Source of the DNA: Kiritimatiellia bacterium
Lineage (GTDB): Bacteria; Verrucomicrobiota; Kiritimatiellia; RFP12; UBA1067
Assembly (NCBI GenBank): GCA_028686345.1
Contig: JAQUCE010000003.1
Location: 1-64,000, forward strand
Length of the DNA stretch: 64,000 nt
Direction: 5' to 3'
Below the pieces are notes generated by a model. It ran no database searches, was not told the origin of the DNA, and saw nothing but the letters and a program-made list of their open reading frames with translations. Positions 16,001-24,042 of this stretch are shown here, piece after piece. Numbering within the stretch: position 1 is the first letter of the stretch; each line of letters begins with the position of its first letter. Position numbers and translations under genes: made by a program.

Positions 16001-18849
16001 AACGCAGAGTTGCCATCGCCATTGCCAACTGTCAGCTGAGCTGCCGCGCCGTTGTTGACAACAGTGCTGTTGCTGTCTACCGACCGCAATGTGTTAAGGG
16101 CCTCCGACCTTCCATTCAGTTCAAGAGTGCCGCCGCTGAGCGTGAGATCCCCGTTGATCTGATTATCGCTTGCGCCCGCCAACGTTGCGCTTGCGCCCGC
16201 GCCGACTGTCAGGTTATCCACCCCGTAAGCATTGGACATGCCGGATTTATTCAAGTGCAGTGCGCCGCCAATCACCGTCAGATCCAAACCTGTGTTGAAC
16301 TCAGAGCCGCCCAGCACCAAAGTCCCCAGCCCGGTTTTCGAAATAGCACCGCTACCGATGATTGCGCTGTTAACGGTCATGGTCTCGCCTGGGGTGACAT
16401 GAAAACCGCCGCTCCCGGCAGCCAGCGCAGTTGTGTTCAAGGTCAGATCGCTGCCCTCTTTGTTGGAGAGAGCCCCCCCTGCCAGTGTCACGTCTGCTCC
16501 GCCCAGCAGGCTCTCAGAGCCAACCACCAGGGTGCCGCCAGCAACCGTAATGGTGCCGTTCAACGCGGAACCTGTGCCTGTCAGTTCGACTGTACCGCTC
16601 CCCTGTTTTTCAACTGTGCCGCTGCCGGTAAAATTGCCGCTGTAAGTCATTGAGCCCGCGCCGGTGAACACGGCCTTTGAATCCGCCAACGAGAAATCGG
16701 TGGTGGCGTTCAGCAGGTTGCCGGGCACATCCAGCAGTGCGCCGTCCACAAACCGCAGTGTACTGAAAGAGAGCGTATTGCCGTTGAGCACTGTAGCGGT
16801 TCCGTCGCCGCCGATCGTTGTGCCTGCCACAATGGTCGCCGAGTAATTGCTCAGCACCAGGGCACCGCTGAGCAGGTCGTTGCCATCCAGAAACAGGTTC
16901 ATCCCATCCGTCAGAGTGTAGGCAATTGAGGGCAAGCTGCGCAGCCAGAGGTTGTCGCTCAACGTCAGGCCGCCGCTGCTGACAATCTCAGCATCCAGAA
17001 CTGCCGGTGCAAGGGCATCTGCTGAACCGAAGCGCACCGGAGCGCCGTTGTTGTCGATGGTCAGGACCAACCCGGCGCTGTTGGTGGTGACAACACCGGC
17101 AAAAACGGGCGTGTCGGAAGTTTCATCAACCGTCATGGTGGCATCCTGGTTCAACACCAAAGTGGCTTCCAGAGTGTTATCGCGCCCAGTTGCAATCACA
17201 TGGGGGCCGCCATCATCGGTGAACATCCGCGCCCGCGCCCGTTCCACCGTTGAAGTAAACCCTCCATTCAGCGGGTCATACATAATACCGTTATTAAGTT
17301 CATGGGCCGGACCTACACCGCCGCCGCCCTGTGCATAGCGGATTTCGATATCATGCCACCCTGCGGTGAGTGCAATATTGCCGGCAACATACAACTCTGA
17401 CGAAACTCCTTTATGGATGATCGGCACACCATCAATCTCAAGGTACCCGCCATCATCAAAGGCCTTGGCAAAACTGTATGTCCCGGCCTCAGCCACATTC
17501 CACCGCCCTTTATAAACAAACTGGGTGCTTAAAGGGAATACCAGGGGGCTGCGCTCAGAGCCTTTAATCGGCCAGAGCTGCCAGCCGGTGTAGGTCAAAT
17601 CCGCACTCAGGTCTGGAAGGTTGGGGCTCGGCGCTGTGTATTCATAGAGACCTGAGGGGGCTGTCAGGCGCATGTTTCCGCCATCAAAAAGAACAGTCGC
17701 ACGCCCCAGATTGATGCCGCCAGCCAGGAGCAAGCCCCCCTCAACCTCAACCGTGCCGCGGGCCAGCCCGGCGCCGCGCAGCGAGATGTCGCCGGTTCCC
17801 TGCTTGGTGATTGTCGCACCGCCGGTGAGCGTGCCGCGGTAATCAATGTCGTCATCCGCGCCGCCCACGATCAACCGGCCCTGGCCCGCCACCGAGGAGG
17901 TGATCTCCGCCCGCGGACCGGAGGTGAGGGTGTTGACCGTCTCTGTCTTGCCATTCAGATCCAGCACCCCTGCCCGCAGGTTGTTCATAAAACTGCTCTC
18001 ACCCCCAACCATCAGGCCGCCTGCATCTGGCAGCACCTCATCATCATCCAGCACAAGAACTGCCATATCCTCGGAGTTCGCGCCCGGGCCGGTTGTCCCG
18101 ATACGTGTGCCGCCGCTGTAGTTATTCGCGCTGTTGCCTAAAAAGACGCGACTGCGCTCATAATTGATCCCCAGAAAGCCGGGGCCAGTGATAGGGCTGT
18201 TGATTTTCGTCCCGGCGTTAAGGTATCCACACCCCAGATAGCCGTTGTTCGGTGTCAGGGTGATGCCGCGGTTGGGAGCGATTACCAGATTCGCATCACT
18301 GGCATCGTTCATCAACCCGCCGCCATCGAGCGTGATGGCATCCGCGACCAGTGCGCCAAGCGGCGGCCCGAAGGCGCTGTCATTAACCGCCCGCAGGTTG
18401 CCGTTGGAGATTATAACACGCCCTGAGAGGAGGTTATCTGAGCCAAGAAAGAGCCGACCCAGACCGGTGATCAGCAGATCAGCGCTGGAGGAGACGGTTG
18501 TTCCTTTGAAACTGAGATGGGAGCTGTTGGATGCATCAACCACAGCAGGCGCAACCAGCTCAACCGTGCCGCCGCTCACAAAAACTGTCCGCCCGGCAAC
18601 CGAGGCATTCAGGGTGACCCCCGAGAGTGTGACTGTACCCTGATTGCTGACAGTATAATCAGCTCCGGCAAGATTCAAGGTTGCCTTTCCGCCGGCACCG
18701 GCAACTGTGCCGCCCTGCCAATTCGCCGCATTGCCCCAATTACCGCTAACGCGATTGGTCCACACACCATCCGCCGCGAACACACCCAGACAACAGAAGA
18801 ACGCCGTGAGCATAGCAACCGGCTTGACTAACGCATAACTTTTTTTCAT
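13057..18849 (-). CDS. Giant secreted protein: autotransporter-strand repeats, PA14, two LamG-like domains
   Basis: The start is set at the ATG at 18849 (MKKSYALVKPVAMLTAFFCC) because GAGGAG lies 7 bases upstream; a frame-matched ATG at 18870 lacks a binding site. The 1930-residue protein has a signal peptide ending GVFA and many autotransporter-associated beta-strand repeats (for example GSGTVEKQGSGTVELTG and GTITVAGGTLVVG). A PA14-like domain lies near residues 415-535 (YKGRWNVAEAGTYSFAKAF). Two similar LamG/concanavalin-like domains lie near 1000-1200 and 1205-1415 (FRGFIGEVLVYDRALDASER; FNGDIGEILVYNRVLTTAER). An F5/8-type-C-like region lies near 1560-1700. There is no C-terminal outer-membrane barrel; it ends with ASGGILMIIR, like the tails of the proteins at 38641 and 40462. 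It is probably a surface or extracellular glycan-binding protein. Export is by signal peptide; the later step is unknown. Confidence 0.85.
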   Translation of the reverse strand: MKKSYALVKPVAMLTAFFCCLGVFAADGVWTNRVSGNWGNAANWQGGTVAGAGGKATLNLAGADYTVSNQGTVTLSGVTLNASVAGRTVFVSGGTVELVAPAVVDASNSSHLSFKGTTVSSSADLLITGLGRLFLGSDNLLSGRVIISNGNLRAVNDSAFGPPLGALVADAITLDGGGLMNDASDANLVIAPNRGITLTPNNGYLGCGYLNAGTKINSPITGPGFLGINYERSRVFLGNSANNYSGGTRIGTTGPGANSEDMAVLVLDDDEVLPDAGGLMVGGESSFMNNLRAGVLDLNGKTETVNTLTSGPRAEITSSVAGQGRLIVGGADDDIDYRGTLTGGATITKQGTGDISLRGAGLARGTVEVEGGLLLAGGINLGRATVLFDGGNMRLTAPSGLYEYTAPSPNLPDLSADLTYTGWQLWPIKGSERSPLVFPLSTQFVYKGRWNVAEAGTYSFAKAFDDGGYLEIDGVPIIHKGVSSELYVAGNIALTAGWHDIEIRYAQGGGGVGPAHELNNGIMYDPLNGGFTSTVERARARMFTDDGGPHVIATGRDNTLEATLVLNQDATMTVDETSDTPVFAGVVTTNSAGLVLTIDNNGAPVRFGSADALAPAVLDAEIVSSGGLTLSDNLWLRSLPSIAYTLTDGMNLFLDGNDLLSGALVLSNYSATIVAGTTIGGDGTATVLNGNTLSFSTLRFVDGALLDVPGNLLNATTDFSLADSKAVFTGAGSMTYSGNFTGSGTVEKQGSGTVELTGTGSALNGTITVAGGTLVVGSESLLGGADVTLAGGALSNKEGSDLTLNTTALAAGSGGFHVTPGETMTVNSAIIGSGAISKTGLGTLVLGGSEFNTGLDLTVIGGALHLNKSGMSNAYGVDNLTVGAGASATLAGASDNQINGDLTLSGGTLELNGRSEALNTLRSVDSNSTVVNNGAAAQLTVGNGDGNSAFQGTLRDGSGALSLRKVGGGTMTMAAESIAYSGSTDVNAGTLRLMPSALPNIVGLSYQLDAVNPGAITLSGSRVVAWKDSVKSSVVFRQSVAALQPSYVQHAINGLPAVRFSDSARNRLASETPATAQTVFILAQTTSFGSHDGIFGVSGSDYGIRGLNYGAWLYPGNVGDFTQYGSMYINGSAGSTYDVTQPYILTALRSAPHLEQKHALGDYWNYEAFPRYFRGFIGEVLVYDRALDASERAAVEGYLTKKWLALPAGLAYRLDAANPATITLDGSKVAAWADATGAGVNFSQETAALQPEYVEGAINGLPAVRFGSYDSPTRLVANKSARARTVFIVSKMRKSVGLAGVWGQSGSDTGLRHNSPTSWRHTGNGGNEGDFSINGAMYINGIPGFSFAAQPLHIVTAVSTGDKDWKAAVGDYWGNPTYNRYFNGDIGEILVYNRVLTTAERERVDRFLTQKWLEPAPAMASAATLVTIASGATLAVAATDTEVAAVAGTGVISVESCRAIITNYIGFTGTVTGNGTLAIAAADGADATFTPASLDVTICNDSAMAANLVVDGAGDTCLMGSLQDGKSALGFVHSGSGKTRMSGHNSTYTGDTLLEAGVASVGSATQTRYVRFSPSVMRVGGEHYGSGCQYSEFQLLLDGVHVQYPAGTLGTSPGGNSATEGPDRAVDNNLGTKFYSVIVKPLIVVMPESVLFNGYRWYTANDATGRDPLSWTVDISADGESWSTVDSRDYSANAGAITTARGTLANAWYINSSATEMNVLSDLSRTMIAAPAELAVVLFSETIGPLSGEGQITLTDGTLGLNAFESAAFGGNISGSGTIVKQGAAKQSLSGAINVIGEIVVEAGVLDLGGAVLTGITNIVIQAGGELTGAATVNGDLTITYAGGPYRGTLAVSSALTVSGTVTLALPEGAGYPLHQTLFTYASADQATQAALVGAILPPGVPTGYNAQVRVTESSARFVAASGGILMIIR

Positions 18850-19280
18850 TTTGAACTCCTCGTATAACACCTATACTACAAGAAAATTAACACAAAAACA
18901 TGAACGATGTAATACTACCTTAAAGCGGTGAAAATTCGCAAGTACAAAAAATTGTGAAAAACTTGCGCTCTTTTTTATCTTGCCCTTTGCCAAGCGCCTA
19001 AGTCCGCGCCGGGCGCGGAGCGGGAAAGTTCGCGAGTGCAAGAGTGGTCTTTGACTGTAATTGCAAGTGAAAATGGAGTAGTGCGAGCATCTTGCTTGCA
19101 GCCAATCTTCTTTAATCAGGAGAAAATCAGTGCCTGTCCCTAAGAAAAAATCAGTGCCTGTCCCTAAGAAAATCCACCGCGCTCCAATAATCGCAGGCAA
19201 CCCCAAATGTTCTCTTTAACATTTGGACGATTTATGCTAATAATATTCTCTTTTTCACGGCACCCCTGGAAACTTTTTTT
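18850..19280. other. Divergent intergenic region before smc
   Basis: No gene is seen. The stretch separates the leftward surface-protein gene from rightward smc. It contains a GTCCGCGCCGGGCGCGGAG palindrome near 19010, a GCGAGCATCTTGCTTGC hairpin near 19085 whose relative is at 44160-44177, and two inverted copies of the GGGACAGGCACTGATTT motif. Confidence 0.6.
19123..19166 (-). repeat. Two tandem copies of the GGGACAGGCACTGATTT motif
   Basis: Two copies of AAATCAGTGCCTGTCCCTAA lie head to tail about 24 bases apart on the plus strand, so the motif itself is on the minus strand. Eight more copies lie at 28371-29028 and 46868. Confidence 0.8.
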
Positions 19281-22200
19281 GTGTATCTAAAACAGCTCGA
19301 TATAAATGGATTTAAAAGCTTTGGCGAAAAAACCCGCCTGCATTTTGAGCCTGGCATGATCTCAATTGTCGGGCCGAACGGCTGTGGCAAAAGCAATGTT
19401 TCCGATGCAATCCGTTGGGTGCTGGGCGAACAGCGCCCCACCGCGCTGCGCTGCGCCCGTATGACCGATCTGATTTTCAACGGCACCGACACCCGGAAGC
19501 CGCTGGGCATGGCTGAGGTTGCCATCACCTTTACCAACTGCGAAGGGGTACTCGAGACCGAGTTCAATGAGGTCACCATCGCCCGACGGGTCTTCCGATC
19601 CGGCGAGGGCCAGTACTTTATCAACAAAAACCCCTGCCGCCTGAAGGATGTCCACCGCCTCTTCATGGGTACCGGCATTGGCACCACCTCCTACTCTGTC
19701 ATGGCGCAAGGCCAGATTGACGCCATTCTATCCTCGCGTCCCGAGGATCGGCGCGCGGTTTTTGAAGAGGCTGCAGGAATTACTAAATTCAAAGCCGACC
19801 GCAAGGAAGCGCTCCGCAAGATTGAGCACACGGATACCAATCTCACCCGCCTGGCGGATGTGATTCGCGAAGTCAAGCGCCAGATCAACACGTTGCAGCG
19901 TCAGGCCGGCAAAGCGCAGAAGTACAAGGCTCTGCGCGATCAGTTGCGCAGCTTCGATATCTTCCTGACAGGCCGCCGTCTGGCTGATCTGCAGGTGCGC
20001 ATCCGCGAGCTGGAGTGCTCCATCCACGAGCTGAGTGATCAAATTGCGGTCTACACCGACTTTGTCAGCGACTCGGAAGAGGAGTCAGGTCGTATCCACG
20101 GCGTGATCTCCGAGACCGAGGAGAAAATCGCTGATTTAACGGGAAAAGCCACCCGCGCCGACAACAACCACCTGCGGGCTCAGGAGGTGATCAGGGTCAA
20201 CCACCAGCGCATTGAGGAGTACAAAGCCTGGGCTGAACGTGACAACCAGGAGATCAGCGGCACACAGCACCAGATCGACCAGCTGACCATGCAGCTGGAG
20301 TCGTTGGAGCAGAAACGCACCCTCATCCAGAGCGCATCCGAGGACGAACAGCAGCAGCTGGCAGCAGCGCAACGCGCCTTCAACCAGCACGAAAAGCTGA
20401 TCACAGAGACCAGAGAGTCACTGCAAGCCATGCGGCAGGAGTCCGTTGCCTGCGAACGCAGCACCGCACAGGCCCAGAACCAACTCAGTGAGCTGGAAAC
20501 CAAGCAGCGTGAGCTGATCATGAAGCGCGAGCGTCTCACCTCTGAACAGCGGCAAGTGGATGAAAACCTCAAAAATTTTGAAAAAAACAGCATTGTCATT
20601 AAAGCAGACCTGGATCGGTTTGTCATTGAACGCGACACGGTCAGGGAGCGGCTGGAGCTATTGGAGGAGGAGCGCGAAATCACGGCGGCAGAGCTGAAAT
20701 CACTCCACTCCGAGCTGGCGCATCTGCAATCCGAGGTCGCCACCAAGCGAGCGCAGATTGAACTGTTGAGCGATAAAAAGGAGTCCTCCGGGGAGTATCC
20801 CGCAGGCTCATTGCAGCTGATGGACCCTGAAAATCCGCTCGCGGTTGACACCTCCGTTGTTCTGGGACCGCTGGCGGAAAAATTCAACGCACCCAAAGAG
20901 ATGCGTCTGGCGCTGGAAGCCGCGCTACGTGCCTGGCTGGACGCGATTATTGTACGCGATGCCGCCTCAGCCCGTACCATCATCGCCAAACTGCACGCTG
21001 CTGGCAGGCAGGCGGCAGCCCGTATAATCGCCGGCGAGTACGTTTGCGCAGTGAAGCCAGCTCCCGCACCGCAAGGTTTAACCCCGCTCCTGGAGCACAT
21101 CACAGTGGCCGTGGGATTTCAAGCTGCCGCTGAACGACTGCTGGGCAATATCTATCTAGCTGACTCGCCTGATGACATTCCTGAGACCATCCCCGCCGGC
21201 GTCAGCGTCGTAACCCGCGGGGGCTCTATTTTCCACGACAATGGAGCCATGGAACTATGGATGCCCGAAAGCCAGATTTCCAGTCCCCTGGCGCGCCGTA
21301 TGCTAATCTCCGACACCACTGAGCAACTGGCAAAAGTTAAAGAGGATTTATCGGCCCAACGCAACCGCCAGGAGCAGCTCAACGCCCGTAACAGCGAACT
21401 TTCGCTGCAAATTACCGGGATTCGGGCGGAGCTAACCGAGATCAGCCGCCAAGCAGCGCAGGCTGACGGCGAATACCAGTCAGCCTGTCGGGATGTTGCC
21501 CGCGCGCGCGCCAGGTTCGAGACCGTTAACCATGAGGTTGAGGGAATCCTCTCCGCGACCTCCGGTGATGATGAAACCCGCGAGGAGCTGCAGGATAAGT
21601 TGCGCGCGCTACTTGAAAAACGCAATCAGCTCCTGGAGCACACCACAGAAAAATCAGGCTCTTTAAACGAGCTGGAGAGTGTTTTCAGCAGGTTGAGCCA
21701 CAACTTAACTGAGTGCCGCATCACCCTCTCCAGCTCCACCCAGCAGTTGGAACACACACTCAGCCAGCTGACAAACATCCAAAACCACATAGAGGAGTTG
21801 AACCGCACCATCAGCGGCCGCAGCCAGGGTGTGAAATCGTATGAGGACAGCATTGGCCGTCTCAAAATCGAGATCAACACGCTTGAGACCAACCTTGAGC
21901 CAATGAAGATCGAAGCCGAGACCCTGCACGCACAGATCACTGAAACCCGCCGCGAACGCACAGCGCATCAGCGCACGCTGGAAAAAAATGATGCGACACT
22001 TGCCGAGCGCCGCCGAGCCCTTGACACTACCCGTGATAACAAGAACAAGGCCGAAGTGGAGATCACCGAAGCCAAGATGCGCCACCAGAACCATTTGGAT
22101 CATATCTATAATGAGTATGGTGTGAGCGAGCAAGAGCTGATCGCCCACCCCGAGCCGCTCTGGCCGGATGGTGCGCAGCCTCCGCTGCCAGAGATTGCAG

Positions 22201-22919
22201 CGCGCGTTGCCCAGCTTAACCGTGAAATTCAGGAGGTCGGTCCAGTCAATCTGGTGGCCATTGAAGAACACAAGGAGCATGAAGAGCGCTATGCCTTCCT
22301 CAAAGCGCAGGAAGAGGATCTGCTGCAATCCAAAGCGCAGATCCTAGGTTTGATCAGCACAATCAACACCAAATCCAGCGAGCTTTTCAAACAGACCTTC
22401 GAACAGGCCAACACCAACTTTCAGGAGATGTTCACCAAGCTCTTCAACGGAGGTGAGGCCCGGCTGGTAATGCTGGAAAACAAAGATGATCCGCTGGAGT
22501 GCGGTATTGACATCATTGCCCGCCCCCCCGGCAAACGCCCGCAATCAGTCACGCTGCTCTCCGGCGGCGAGCGTACCATGACTGCAGTGAGCCTGCTCTT
22601 TGCCATTTTTAAGATCAAACCCTCCCCCTTCTGTCTGCTGGATGAGCTGGATGCCGCGTTGGATGACAGCAATATCGGACGGTTTGTGATGGCACTCAAA
22701 GATTTCCTGACACACTCGCAATTCCTGATTATCACCCACAACCAACACACCATCGCCGCCTCAGACCTTGTCTATGGCGTGACGCATCAGGAGAAGGGTG
22801 TCTCCAAGGTCATCTCAATGCGCCTGAGCGAGATCGGCAACAAAGATCTCAACCTCAATCCCGATGCCCCAACCATCGCTGTTGAGAGCAACCTTCCAGC
22901 ACCAGCCCGTGCTAATTAG
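19281..22919 (+). CDS. smc: Chromosome segregation protein SMC
   Basis: This 1212-residue ATPase is the core of the SMC-ScpAB condensin, which compacts and separates chromosomes. The N-terminal head has FKSFGEKT, the Walker A motif GPNGCGKSN and MAQGQIDAILSSRPEDRR. Long coiled coils occupy roughly residues 170-515 and 665-1010, with a hinge near 525-650 (VVLGPLAEKFNAPKEMRLAL). The C-terminal head has the ABC signature LLSGGERTMTAVSLL near 1092 and Walker B FCLLDELDAALDD near 1117. The start is a GTG; the binding site (GGAAAC) is weak, but the N-terminus MYLKQLDINGFKSF fits the family exactly. No scpA or scpB gene is adjacent. The last 30 residues are a non-conserved tail. Confidence 0.97.
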   Translation: MYLKQLDINGFKSFGEKTRLHFEPGMISIVGPNGCGKSNVSDAIRWVLGEQRPTALRCARMTDLIFNGTDTRKPLGMAEVAITFTNCEGVLETEFNEVTIARRVFRSGEGQYFINKNPCRLKDVHRLFMGTGIGTTSYSVMAQGQIDAILSSRPEDRRAVFEEAAGITKFKADRKEALRKIEHTDTNLTRLADVIREVKRQINTLQRQAGKAQKYKALRDQLRSFDIFLTGRRLADLQVRIRELECSIHELSDQIAVYTDFVSDSEEESGRIHGVISETEEKIADLTGKATRADNNHLRAQEVIRVNHQRIEEYKAWAERDNQEISGTQHQIDQLTMQLESLEQKRTLIQSASEDEQQQLAAAQRAFNQHEKLITETRESLQAMRQESVACERSTAQAQNQLSELETKQRELIMKRERLTSEQRQVDENLKNFEKNSIVIKADLDRFVIERDTVRERLELLEEEREITAAELKSLHSELAHLQSEVATKRAQIELLSDKKESSGEYPAGSLQLMDPENPLAVDTSVVLGPLAEKFNAPKEMRLALEAALRAWLDAIIVRDAASARTIIAKLHAAGRQAAARIIAGEYVCAVKPAPAPQGLTPLLEHITVAVGFQAAAERLLGNIYLADSPDDIPETIPAGVSVVTRGGSIFHDNGAMELWMPESQISSPLARRMLISDTTEQLAKVKEDLSAQRNRQEQLNARNSELSLQITGIRAELTEISRQAAQADGEYQSACRDVARARARFETVNHEVEGILSATSGDDETREELQDKLRALLEKRNQLLEHTTEKSGSLNELESVFSRLSHNLTECRITLSSSTQQLEHTLSQLTNIQNHIEELNRTISGRSQGVKSYEDSIGRLKIEINTLETNLEPMKIEAETLHAQITETRRERTAHQRTLEKNDATLAERRRALDTTRDNKNKAEVEITEAKMRHQNHLDHIYNEYGVSEQELIAHPEPLWPDGAQPPLPEIAARVAQLNREIQEVGPVNLVAIEEHKEHEERYAFLKAQEEDLLQSKAQILGLISTINTKSSELFKQTFEQANTNFQEMFTKLFNGGEARLVMLENKDDPLECGIDIIARPPGKRPQSVTLLSGGERTMTAVSLLFAIFKIKPSPFCLLDELDAALDDSNIGRFVMALKDFLTHSQFLIITHNQHTIAASDLVYGVTHQEKGVSKVISMRLSEIGNKDLNLNPDAPTIAVESNLPAPARAN

Positions 22920-22980
22920 CGTCCATTGTAGTTAAAAAACTACACCGAACAACAACCCTTGCATGCTGCAGTGCAGCGCA

Positions 22981-23229
22981 GTCGCTCTACCAGCGACATC
23001 GGTGACGATATTGTGCGACGATGTTGGTGGACGATTGGGACCATGCGGGGCTCGTCCACCAGCATCGTCGCCGCCATCGTCAACCGCAGGCGCGGCTGAC
23101 CATATCTGCGTGCCTGCCCATTCGCGTGTCACCCGCAGTCGCCCGCATAGCGGACGACTTCCTTGCTTCGCGCCTTGATTTCCAACCGGACATGTCCGAT
23201 TGGAAATCGGAGCTACGTTGCTCCCGCAC
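22981..23229. repeat. Full composite palindromic repeat
   Basis: This is the longest copy of the mosaic repeat. In order it has GTCGCTCTACCAGCGACATC; an 18-bp inverted repeat (GACGATGTTGGTGGACGA at 23017-23034, exact inverted partner except one base at 23052-23069); CATCGTCAACCGCAGGCGCG; ATTCGCGTG with CCCGCATAGCGGACGACTTC; and TGTCCGATTGGAAATCGGAG with CTACGTTGCTCC. The copy at 54930-55096 keeps the same order without the inner hairpin. The rest of the 22920-23421 gap shows nothing else except the promoter below. Confidence 0.8.
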
Positions 23230-23333
23230 TAACGGCACCCATCTGGGTTTCTTCTCGCAGCAGCGGTTTTCTGTATTTTTTTAAAATTAACCGGATTTTG
23301 AGTGAATGGCAAATAAATCGAAAACGTCTAGCC

Positions 23334-23362
23334 TTGCTAACCGGAAAACATTGCGCTATTAT
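23334..23362 (+). promoter_or_regulatory. Putative sigma70-type promoter for the V-ATPase genes
   Basis: TTGCTA at 23334-23339 and TATTAT at 23357-23362 are separated by exactly 17 bases. They lie about 60 bases upstream of the subunit D start and downstream of the repeat block. Confidence 0.5.
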
Positions 23363-23421
23363 ATACCCTTATTTTCAAAACCAAAAGCTTGGGAGTGAAA
23401 GTCAAACAGAGATACGTAGCA

Positions 23422-24042
23422 ATGGCAAAAGTTAAACTTACAAAAACAGAGTTGAAAACTCAGAGTGACGCGCTCAAACGTTTTGAGCGGTTTCTGCCGA
23501 TGTTGCAGCTGAAAAAGCAGCAACTGCAGGCGGAGATCGCGGAGATTGCCACAAAGGCTGAACAGCTCGCCAAACGCCAGGCTGATTCCCAAAGAGTTCT
23601 CTCCGCCTGGGTTGAGCTGTTCGCCGGCGAGAGCGATCAACTCAACGAGCTGGTCACGCTGGAGCAGGTTTTGACTGACACCAGTAATATTGCAGGTGTT
23701 GCGATACCAATTTACACAGGTCTCAAGACAAAAGTCGCGGAGATCGATCTCTTTGCAACGCCGCCTTGGGTTGATGACGCGGTTAAAATGCTGATCACCA
23801 CGCTTGAGTTCAAAGCAGAGCAGGCAGTTCTTGAAAGACAACACCAGCTGATCACCGAGGAGCTAACAACAACATCACAACGCGTCAACCTCTTTGAAAA
23901 GGTGAAGATCCCGGAGTGCAAAGAGAATATCCGCGTTATCAAGATTGCGTTGGGCGATGAACAAACCGCGTCGGTGACACGCGGTAAGATCGCCAAAGGG
24001 CGCTGTCACACACCGGATGACGACGAGGAGAGTGCGGCATGA
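23422..24042 (+). CDS. ntpD: V-type ATP synthase subunit D
   Basis: The 206-residue product from ATG 23422 begins MAKVKLTKTELKTQSDALKR, the family's standard N-terminus; the upstream in-frame TTG at 23389 would add an atypical leader. Subunit D forms the central rotor shaft that couples ATP turnover in the A3B3 head to rotation of the membrane K ring. It is mostly alpha-helical, with the long N- and C-terminal helices expected of the shaft. The stop overlaps the subunit I start (ATGA), so the two are translationally coupled. The head subunits A and B, normally next door, are not in this window: smc and a repeat block precede D. Confidence 0.92.
   Translation: MAKVKLTKTELKTQSDALKRFERFLPMLQLKKQQLQAEIAEIATKAEQLAKRQADSQRVLSAWVELFAGESDQLNELVTLEQVLTDTSNIAGVAIPIYTGLKTKVAEIDLFATPPWVDDAVKMLITTLEFKAEQAVLERQHQLITEELTTTSQRVNLFEKVKIPECKENIRVIKIALGDEQTASVTRGKIAKGRCHTPDDDEESAA

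Noticed and set aside
13057-18849. Type V autotransporter
   Set aside because: Passenger-type strand repeats are present but no C-terminal beta-barrel domain; the tail is a short hydrophobic strand.
20180-21103. 307-codon minus-strand frame inside smc
   Set aside because: It is Ser/Arg-rich mirror coding of the SMC coiled coil, without ribosome binding site or recognisable domain.
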